Assembly (NCBI GenBank): GCA_052387335.1
Contig: JBQTJH010000072.1
Coordinates: 1-7,352 of the forward strand
DNA: 7,352 nt
Direction of reading: 5' to 3'
DNA from: Panacagrimonas sp052387335
GTDB lineage: Bacteria; Pseudomonadota; Gammaproteobacteria; Nevskiales; Nevskiaceae
Shown here piece by piece: positions 1 through 5,095 of this stretch. The notes under the pieces were generated by a model. That model had not been told where the DNA came from and made no database searches. It saw only the letters and a program-made list of their open reading frames with translations. Positions within the stretch are counted from its first letter, which is position 1. Each line of letters begins with the position of its first letter. The translations under genes and the position numbers were made by a program.

Positions 1-27
1 GGTTAAGTGATTTCATTCTGTCGTTTT

Positions 28-48
28 CCTCACTCCTCACCCCTCACA
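28..48. repeat. Three tandem 7-nt units (CCTCACN) at the pilT end
   Basis: CCTCAC occurs at 28-33, 35-40 and 42-47, each copy separated by one variable base, giving a 7-nt period. The last copy overlaps the original pilT stop codon (minus-strand TGA at 46-44). On the minus strand the array reads as repeated GTGAGG, which resembles a Shine-Dalgarno sequence. It lies a short distance before a minus-strand ATG at 16-14 that runs off the window, so it may serve the next gene, but only five codons are visible. It could equally be a slippage product. Confidence 0.5.
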
Positions 49-172
49 GCTCTAACGCCTTGTTGGCCTTGCGTCGCGCGTCCGCCGGATCAATCAGACC
101 GCGTCTGACCTGCTCCTTCAGACATTGCTCCAAGGTCTGCATGCCTTCTTTCTGCCCGGTCTGGCTCGAGGA
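44..172 (-). pseudogene. pilT: C-terminal remainder of pilT beyond the in-frame amber codon
   Basis: Directly after the TAG at 175-173 the same frame stays open for 42 codons and ends at TGA (46-44). The peptide starts SSSQTGQKEGMQTLEQC and continues through VRRGLIDPADARRKANKAL, which is the expected PilT C-terminal tail (compare the family pattern YSAIQTG..GMQTL). With it the protein would be 344 residues, the normal PilT length. No frameshift is involved: one base change, TAC to TAG at the usual tyrosine, explains the break. No good internal start is visible, so the tail is probably made only if the amber codon is read through, or if the base is a sequence error. Confidence 0.85.
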
Positions 173-1078
173 CTACATCTGCGCGATCTTGTTTTCGCGG
201 ATCAGGTTACGGATGGCGGGCGTGCCGATCATGATCTCGTGCGCCGCGATACGGCCGCCGCCGCGCTTCTTGAGCAGGGTCTGCGAAATCACCGCCTTGA
301 GGCCCTCGGACAACATCGCACGCACCATGTCCTTTTCCGCAGCGGGGAACACGTCGACCACGCGGTCGATGGTCTTGGCGGCGGAACTGGTGTGCAGGGT
401 TGCCAGCACCAGATGCCCGGTTTCCGCCGCGGTCAGCGCCAGGCGGATGGTTTCCAGATCGCGCATTTCACCGACCAGGATGGTGTCCGGGTCTTCGCGC
501 AAGGCCGAGCGCAGCGCCTCATTGAAGCCCAGGGTGTCGCGATGCACCTCGCGCTGGTTGATCATGCAGCGTTTGGACTGATGCACGAACTCGATCGGAT
601 CTTCAATGGTCAGGATGTGACCATGCTCGTTCTCGTTCTTGTGATTGATCATGGCTGCGAGCGTGGTCGACTTGCCCGAACCGGTCGGCCCCGTCACCAG
701 GATCAAGCCGCGCGGCAGGTCGGCGAGTTCCTTGAATATCGGCGGACAGTTGAGCTCTTCCAGCGAAATGATCTTGGTGGGAATGGTGCGGAACACCGCG
801 CCGGCGCCACGCGCCTGGGTGAAGGCGTTGACGCGGAAGCGCGCCAGCCCCGGAATCTCGAACGAGAAGTCGGTCTCCAGAAATTCGTCGAAGGCCTTGC
901 GCTGCTTGTCGTTCATGATGTCGTACACCATGCCGTGTACCTGCTTGTGCTCAAGCGGTGGCAGGTTGATGCGCTTCATCTCACCGTCGACGCGGATCAT
1001 GGGCTCGACACCGGCCGACAGATGCAGGTCCGAGGCACCGTTTTTCACGCCAAACGTCAGCAGCTGAGCAATATCCAT
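173..1078 (-). CDS. pilT: Type IV pilus retraction ATPase PilT, truncated at codon 302
   Basis: PilT is the cytoplasmic hexameric ATPase that depolymerises type IV pili and drives twitching motility. The 301 residues contain the N-terminal PAS-like domain (about 1-100, with the ASDLHLSAG signature) and the RecA-like ATPase domain. Visible motifs are Walker A GPTGSGKST (130-138, Lys136), the Asp box with Glu163, Walker B with Glu204, the His box with His222 and His229, and the PilT-specific AIRNLIRE motif at 288-295. Numbering agrees exactly with Pseudomonas PilT. The start ATG follows a GGGGA sequence by 3 bases. The frame hits TAG at codon 302, where the family has an aromatic residue (usually Tyr). 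All catalytic motifs are retained but about 42 C-terminal residues are lost. The gene is divergent from yggS with a 77-bp gap. Identity is very sure; whether the truncation is real is uncertain. Confidence 0.95.
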   Translation of the reverse strand: MDIAQLLTFGVKNGASDLHLSAGVEPMIRVDGEMKRINLPPLEHKQVHGMVYDIMNDKQRKAFDEFLETDFSFEIPGLARFRVNAFTQARGAGAVFRTIPTKIISLEELNCPPIFKELADLPRGLILVTGPTGSGKSTTLAAMINHKNENEHGHILTIEDPIEFVHQSKRCMINQREVHRDTLGFNEALRSALREDPDTILVGEMRDLETIRLALTAAETGHLVLATLHTSSAAKTIDRVVDVFPAAEKDMVRAMLSEGLKAVISQTLLKKRGGGRIAAHEIMIGTPAIRNLIRENKIAQM

Positions 1079-1125
1079 GAGTCCCCGGTGTTTGACGGTT
1101 TCGCCTGATCTCGGCCGACACTAAC

Positions 1126-1131
1126 TACAAT
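1126..1131 (+). promoter_or_regulatory. Candidate -10 box for yggS-rpiA
   Basis: TACAAT (5 of 6 to TATAAT) lies in the 77-bp pilT/yggS divergent gap, 24 bases before the yggS ATG. Transcription would begin near 1138 and give a short leader. No good -35 hexamer sits 16-18 bases upstream; a TTGACG at 1092-1097 is too far away (28-bp spacer) to pair with it. This is a candidate only. Confidence 0.35.
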
Positions 1132-1155
1132 CCGCATACCCCGCAAGAAAGCCCG

Positions 1156-1857
1156 ATGAGCTCCATTCAAGAGTCGCTGAGTGGCGTCCGTCAACGCATT
1201 TCGCGCGCTTGCGCGAGCGCCGGACGAGCGCCAGACAGTGTGCGCCTGCTGGCCGTTTCCAAAACCGTGGACACTGCGCGAATCCTGGAAGCGCACGCTG
1301 CCGGCCAGCGCGCGTTTGGCGAAAATTATCTGCAGGAAGCCTTGAGCAAACAGGCCCAGCTCGGTACGCAGGACTTGGAATGGCACTTCATTGGGCCGAT
1401 CCAGTCCAACAAGACGCGCGATATCGCCGCGCGCTTCGACTGGGTGCACGGCGTGGACCGCTTGCGTATCGCCGAACGCCTGTCGGCAGCGCGCGCGGAC
1501 CATGCAAGGCCGCTGAATATCTGCGTGCAGGTGAACATCTCCGAAGAACCAAGCAAATCCGGCTGTCGCCCTGATGACGCCGCTGCGCTGTGCGCGGCCA
1601 TCGGCCGGCTGCCGCATCTGCGACTGCGAGGTCTGATGGCCATCCCTGCGCCGGCCGACGACGCGCTCAGCGCGCGTGAACCCTACCGGCGGCTGCGCGC
1701 GCTGTTCGATGCGATTCGCGCGCAAGGCCAGCCGCTGGATACCATCTCGGCTGGCATGACCGATGATCTTGAGGCCGCCATCGCCGAGGGCTCGACCTTG
1801 ATCCGCATCGGCACCGCCATTTTCGGTTCCCGTTCCACATCCAAAATCCTCACATGA
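1156..1857 (+). CDS. yggS: YggS-family pyridoxal 5'-phosphate homeostasis protein
   Basis: This is a 233-residue cytosolic PLP-binding protein of the YggS/PROSC (COG0325) family, a single TIM-barrel domain like the N-terminal domain of alanine racemase. The family has no firmly known catalytic activity and buffers free PLP, affecting amino acid and 2-keto acid balance. Visible signatures are LLAVSKT with the PLP Schiff-base lysine at Lys36 (same number as E. coli YggS), FGENYLQEA, WHFIGPIQSNK, VHGVDR, the VNISEEPSKSG strand, and the phosphate-binding end GMTDDLEAAIAEGST..RIGTAIFG. The start ATG is preceded by a weak AAGAAAG ribosome site. The gene is divergent from pilT, a common neighbour in gammaproteobacteria, but it is followed by rpiA instead of the frequent proC/yggT. 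Its stop overlaps the rpiA start by four bases (ATGA). Confidence 0.95.
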   Translation: MSSIQESLSGVRQRISRACASAGRAPDSVRLLAVSKTVDTARILEAHAAGQRAFGENYLQEALSKQAQLGTQDLEWHFIGPIQSNKTRDIAARFDWVHGVDRLRIAERLSAARADHARPLNICVQVNISEEPSKSGCRPDDAAALCAAIGRLPHLRLRGLMAIPAPADDALSAREPYRRLRALFDAIRAQGQPLDTISAGMTDDLEAAIAEGSTLIRIGTAIFGSRSTSKILT

Positions 1858-2522
1858 CCCAAGACCAAGCCAAGCGCGAGGCGGCCCGTGCCGCACTCAA
1901 ATTTCTGCAGCCCGGGGAAATTCTGGGCGTCGGCACCGGGTCCACGGTCAATCACTTCATCGATCTGCTGGCCCCGCATCGGGACGACATCCCTGCCGCC
2001 GTCTCGAGTTCCGAAGCCTCCACCGCGCGCCTCAAGGCACTGGGCATCAAGGTGATTGACCTCAACGAGGCCGGCAGCCTGTCGCTGTACGTGGATGGCG
2101 CCGACGAGGCCAATCGGCATCTGCAACTGATCAAGGGCGGCGGCGGCGCGCTGACGCGCGAAAAGATTCTGGCGGCGGCCTCGCGCAAGTTCGTGTGCAT
2201 TGCCGACGAATCCAAGCTGGTGCCGGCGCTGGGCAAGTTCCCGCTGCCGGTGGAAGTGCTGCCGATGGCGCGCAGCTACGTGGCGCGCGAACTGGTCCGA
2301 CTGGGCGGCGCACCGGAACTGCGCGCGGGTTTTACTACCGACAACGGCAATCCGATTCTGGATGTGCACGGGCTGCGCATCGAAACGCCGATCGAGCTGG
2401 AAACACGGATCAACCAGATTGCCGGCGTGGTCACGGTGGGCCTGTTCGCGCACCGTCCGGCGGATCTGCTGATTCTGGGCGGGCCCAAGGGCATCCAGGA
2501 GGTTCTGGCTGCACGAAGCTAG
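1854..2522 (+). CDS. rpiA: Ribose-5-phosphate isomerase A
   Basis: RpiA interconverts ribose 5-phosphate and ribulose 5-phosphate in the non-oxidative pentose phosphate pathway. The product is 222 residues (E. coli RpiA has 219). The phosphate-binding GVGTGSTVNHFID motif lies at 25-37 and SSSEAST at 51-57. VDGADE (80-85) carries Asp81 and Asp84, and IKGGGGALTREK (93-104) carries Lys94 and Glu103. These match the catalytic residues of the E. coli enzyme in position. ADESKLVPALG and the C-terminal GVVTVGLFA..PADLLILG stretch are also typical. The start codon shares ATGA with the yggS stop, so translation is probably coupled and the two genes share a transcript. The gene ends in TAG, with another in-frame stop 12 codons later. 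This shows that TAG acts as a normal terminator in this genome, which bears on the pilT interruption. Confidence 0.97.
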   Translation: MTQDQAKREAARAALKFLQPGEILGVGTGSTVNHFIDLLAPHRDDIPAAVSSSEASTARLKALGIKVIDLNEAGSLSLYVDGADEANRHLQLIKGGGGALTREKILAAASRKFVCIADESKLVPALGKFPLPVEVLPMARSYVARELVRLGGAPELRAGFTTDNGNPILDVHGLRIETPIELETRINQIAGVVTVGLFAHRPADLLILGGPKGIQEVLAARS

Positions 2523-2538
2523 GCCGGCGGCGTAAGTC

Positions 2539-2554
2539 GTCCGCTCTCGCGGAT
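2539..2554. terminator. Weak hairpin between convergent rpiA and small gene
   Basis: TCCGC (2540-2544), loop TCTC, GCGGA (2549-2553) form a 5-bp stem with a possible G-T closing pair, inside the 42-bp gap between the two convergent stops. There is no T tract on either side, so an intrinsic terminator is only a weak possibility. Confidence 0.2.
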
Positions 2555-2564
2555 GTAACTCTGC

Positions 2565-2792
2565 TCAGTGCACCTTGCGCGACTTACCTGCGCGCCGGGC
2601 GAAGTCGGTCTGCGGTCGTCCGCCGTGCTCGCTCGTCCAGTTTTTGCGCTGCTGCGGGCCGCGCGAGCCCGCCGGCACCACGCCTTCCGGCAGTTTCATG
2701 GCCGAGCGCTTGACCGGCGCGGCGGCGGCCGACGCCTCGGTCCCGTCCTCGGTCTGCGGCGGGTTCGCGGGCTCGGATTGGGTCTTGCTCAT
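2565..2792 (-). CDS. Small basic hypothetical protein, probably disordered N-terminus
   Basis: I do not recognise this gene by name. The product is 75 residues when started at the second ATG (MSKTQSEP). The first ATG at 2804-2802 would add four residues but has no ribosome site, whereas the chosen start has GGAT 6 bases upstream. The first half is rich in Ser, Glu, Pro and Ala, suggesting disorder. The second half looks constrained and basic: KLPEGVVPAGSRGPQQRKNW, then HGGRPQTDFARRAGKSRKVH at the very C-terminus. No transmembrane segment, signal peptide or cysteine is present. The basic Gly/Arg/Lys-rich tail could contact nucleic acid or the ribosome, but this is a guess. It converges on rpiA. 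It could be a spurious frame in GC-rich DNA, though its composition (balanced Lys, Glu, Asp, Thr, Val) looks more coding than the opposite-strand frames. Confidence 0.6.
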   Translation of the reverse strand: MSKTQSEPANPPQTEDGTEASAAAAPVKRSAMKLPEGVVPAGSRGPQQRKNWTSEHGGRPQTDFARRAGKSRKVH

Positions 2793-2924
2793 GGGTGCAT
2801 CCATCTGATTGCGTTCAGCTCGGCAGCCAGTTTAGCGCCTGCGTGACTCACGCCGCGCTGTGGCGGCCCGTTATCATCGGCGTCTGCCTCATTCTTTTTT
2901 AACCAACGCATTCGGAGTCCGACC

Positions 2925-3407
2925 ATGTTGCGCACGCTTGTTCTTGCTCTGGGCCTTGCCGCCTCGCCCGCTGTGGTCGCCGACACCATGTCTGCCATCA
3001 AAGAGGCTGCCAAGCAGCAAGCCAACACGCGGCTGGCGGAAAAGCTGGGCATTCCCACCGCGGCTCCGGCCGACGCCAAGGTGTACTTCCTGGCGCCGGC
3101 CAACGGCGCCACCGTGAGCAATCCGGTGAAAGTGGTGTTCGGCCTGTCCGGCATGGGCATCGCGCCGGCGGGATCGCAGATCGAGGGCACCGGTCATCAC
3201 CATCTGCTGATCGACGATCCGAAGGTGGACCTGTCGGTGCCGCTGCCCGCGAGCGAGCAGGTGATCCACTACGGCAAGGGTCAGACCGAGACCACGCTGA
3301 CGCTCAAGCCCGGCAAGCACAGCTTGCAGCTGGTGTTGGGAGACTGGAAGCACCAGCCCTTCAACCCGACACTGGCCTCGGAAAAGATCACCATCACGGT
3401 GAAGTAA
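2925..3407 (+). CDS. Exported DUF4399-type protein
   Basis: This is a 160-residue protein with a clear N-terminal signal peptide (MLRTLVLALGLAASPAVVA, likely cut after Ala19), so it is periplasmic or secreted. There is no lipobox cysteine. After a short Lys/Ala-rich helix (about 24-42) comes a beta-rich domain resembling DUF4399: VYFLAPANGATVSNPVKVVF (53-72), GTGHHHLLIDD (88-98), HYGKGQTET (115-123), LKPGKHSLQLVLGD (127-140) and a closing edge strand KITITV. Histidines at 91-93, 115, 132 and 143 fall at the conserved motifs and could form a metal site, although the family has no established function that I know of. GGAG at 2914-2917 lies 7 bases before the ATG and supports this start. The preceding 120 bp hold no convincing promoter. 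The next gene starts 55 bp downstream on the same strand. Confidence 0.85.
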   Translation: MLRTLVLALGLAASPAVVADTMSAIKEAAKQQANTRLAEKLGIPTAAPADAKVYFLAPANGATVSNPVKVVFGLSGMGIAPAGSQIEGTGHHHLLIDDPKVDLSVPLPASEQVIHYGKGQTETTLTLKPGKHSLQLVLGDWKHQPFNPTLASEKITITVK

Positions 3408-3421
3408 TCGGTTTTCGCGAT

Positions 3422-3447
3422 CACCTCCACATCGAACACCTCCACAT
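3422..3447 (+). repeat. Two direct 11-bp repeats upstream of the dehydrogenase
   Basis: CACCTCCACAT is present at 3422-3432 and again, exactly, at 3437-3447 (15-bp period), inside the 55-bp gap before the dehydrogenase. It ends just before that gene's GAGAG ribosome site (3451-3455). It could be a regulator binding site or a local duplication. Confidence 0.6.
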
Positions 3448-3462
3448 ATTGAGAGCTTTCGC

Positions 3463-4230
<768 letters not shown>

Positions 4231-4240
4231 CCGCGCAGCG

Positions 4241-4322
4241 GTCATCCTGAGCGTAGCGAAGGATCTCTCGACGAGCCGAGGATCGCCCGTCGAGAAGATT
4301 TCTCGCTTCGCTCGAAATAACA
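4241..4322. repeat. Imperfect inverted repeat, widespread GTCATCCTGAGCG-type intergenic element
   Basis: The left arm at 4241-4273 and the right arm at 4288-4322 match on opposite strands at about 25 of 33 positions with one gap. A 14-base spacer separates them. The innermost 7 bp (CTCGACG 4267-4273 with CGTCGAG 4288-4294) are perfect, as are GAGCG and AGCGA in the middle of the arms. The motif GTCATCCTGAGCG..GCGAAGGATCT is a recurrent non-coding palindromic repeat in many unrelated bacteria, as I remember it. It is often mistranslated as peptides like SVAKDL or SEARNL. It starts 10 bases after the dehydrogenase stop and ends 21 bases before the CDGSH start. As RNA it would form a long hairpin that could stop transcription, stabilise the upstream 3' end or mark an insertion. 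Confidence 0.8.
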
Positions 4323-4333
4323 GTCCCAATTTT

Positions 4334-4337
4334 GGAG
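4334..4337 (+). promoter_or_regulatory. Ribosome binding site fixing the CDGSH gene start
   Basis: GGAG lies 6 bases before the ATG at 4344. An upstream in-frame TTG at 4332 overlaps this site and has none of its own, so ATG 4344 is preferred. Confidence 0.75.
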
Positions 4338-4343
4338 CCCGCC

Positions 4344-4586
4344 ATGAGCCAGCCCGTGATCGCGTCCAAGACTCCCTTCCCGGTTGATGTCGAAGCCGGC
4401 AAGACCTACTGGTGGTGCTCCTGTGGTTTGTCCAAGAACCAGCCCTACTGCGATGGCTCGCACAAGCCGACGCCGTTCACACCGGTGAAGTTCGAGGCGC
4501 AGGCATCGGAGAAAATCTGGTTTTGCGGCTGCAAGCAGACCGGCAAGGCGCCGATGTGCGATGGCCGCCACAATAAATTGGGATGA
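4344..4586 (+). CDS. CDGSH iron-sulfur protein with two [2Fe-2S] motifs
   Basis: This is an 80-residue soluble protein containing two complete CDGSH motifs (C-x-C-x2-S/T-x3-P-x-C-D-G-x2-H). Motif 1 has ligands Cys25, Cys27, Cys36 and His40 (CSCGLSKNQPYCDGSH). Motif 2 has Cys61, Cys63, Cys72 and His76 (CGCKQTGKAPMCDGRH). Each should hold one redox-active, labile [2Fe-2S] cluster with three Cys and one His, as in mitoNEET relatives. Tandem motifs in one small chain resemble the type of human CISD3. There is no signal peptide or membrane anchor. The role is probably electron or cluster transfer, or redox sensing; no enzyme activity is implied. Its stop overlaps the start of the haemoglobin gene by four bases (ATGA), so the two proteins are likely co-translated and may work together in haem or iron redox. 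It lies just after the inverted repeat. Confidence 0.95.
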   Translation: MSQPVIASKTPFPVDVEAGKTYWWCSCGLSKNQPYCDGSHKPTPFTPVKFEAQASEKIWFCGCKQTGKAPMCDGRHNKLG

Positions 4587-4987
4587 GCGAACCCAGCGTA
4601 TTCGACGCGCTGGGCGGCGAGCGGGGCCTGCGCCGCATCGTCGATCAGTTTTACGATCTGATGGACCAGGTGCCGGCCTATGTCGGCATTCGTGGGTTGC
4701 ATCCACCGACTCTGGATAGCTCGCGTGACAAGCTGTTCTGGTTTCTGTGCGGCTGGACTGGCGGCCCTAACCATTACATCGAACGCTACGGCCATCCGCG
4801 TCTGCGCGCGCGGCATCTGCCGTTTGCCATCGGGCTGGACGAGCGCGACCAGTGGCTAGGCTGCATGAGCGACGCGTTGCGCGCGTGCGAGGTGGACGCA
4901 GACTTGCAGCAGGGCCTGATGAAGGCCTTGTTCGGTACTGCCGACTGGATGCGCAACCAGCACCCGCTGCCGACACCGCCATCTTGA
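4583..4987 (+). CDS. Group II truncated haemoglobin (TrHbO-type globin)
   Basis: This is a 134-residue 2-on-2 globin that binds haem in the cytosol. Family marks are FDALGG at the N-terminus, the B helix FYDLMD with Tyr24 as the likely B10 distal residue, IRGLHP, then KLFWFLCGWTGGP (50-62), and GHPRLRARHLPF (70-81) with His78 as the proximal F8 haem ligand. Trp91 in DQWLGCM is at G8, the tryptophan that defines group II. All key haem-pocket residues that I can identify are present, and the length is normal. Group II globins bind O2 and NO with high affinity and are linked to NO or peroxide detoxification and oxygen chemistry; the exact role here is unknown. Translation is coupled to the upstream CDGSH gene, which could supply electrons to the haem. 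That partnership is inference. Confidence 0.94.
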   Translation: MSEPSVFDALGGERGLRRIVDQFYDLMDQVPAYVGIRGLHPPTLDSSRDKLFWFLCGWTGGPNHYIERYGHPRLRARHLPFAIGLDERDQWLGCMSDALRACEVDADLQQGLMKALFGTADWMRNQHPLPTPPS

Positions 4988-5026
4988 TCCAGGGCCTGCT
5001 GACACCTCGCCCGCGACCGGTGGCGC

Positions 5027-5046
5027 TACGGCCGCAGGAGGCCGTA
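5027..5046 (+). terminator. GC-rich hairpin after the globin gene, possible terminator
   Basis: TACGGCC (5027-5033), loop GCAGGA, GGCCGTA (5040-5046) form a perfect 7-bp stem 39 bases after the globin stop. No T run follows, so it is not a classical intrinsic terminator. It could be a pause, a 3' stabiliser or a Rho-assisted end before the thiolase gene. Confidence 0.35.
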
Positions 5047-5057
5047 ACTGGTCTGAC

Positions 5058-5063
5058 TAGAAT
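5058..5063 (+). promoter_or_regulatory. Candidate -10 box for the thiolase gene
   Basis: TAGAAT (5 of 6 to consensus) lies 32 bases before the thiolase ATG and 11 bases after the hairpin. No convincing -35 is seen at the proper spacing, where the hairpin sequence occupies that place. An activator-dependent promoter would fit, but the evidence is weak. Confidence 0.3.
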
Positions 5064-5095
5064 CGGCGCATCCCATTTGTCAGCGGAGTTATCCG

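Noticed and set aside
173..175. Genome-wide reassignment of TAG as explanation for the pilT stop
   Set aside because: rpiA ends at TAG at the correct family length, with another stop 12 codons later, so TAG appears to terminate normally here.
125..1108. Long plus-strand frame of 327 codons
   Set aside because: It lies exactly antisense to pilT, whose motifs are unmistakable. Its His/Arg/Gly/Asp-rich composition is the usual mirror of a GC-rich gene.
1092..1131. TTGACG (1092-1097) paired with TACAAT (1126-1131) as a sigma-70 promoter
   Set aside because: The spacer would be 28 bp, far outside the 16-18 bp range; only the -10 part is kept as a candidate.
1057..1896. Minus-strand frame of 279 codons over yggS
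   Set aside because: Antisense shadow of yggS; it also overlaps the pilT start and has no recognisable motif.
4332..4343. Upstream TTG start for the CDGSH gene (adds MEPA)
   Set aside because: The TTG overlaps the GGAG that serves the ATG at 4344 and has no ribosome site of its own.
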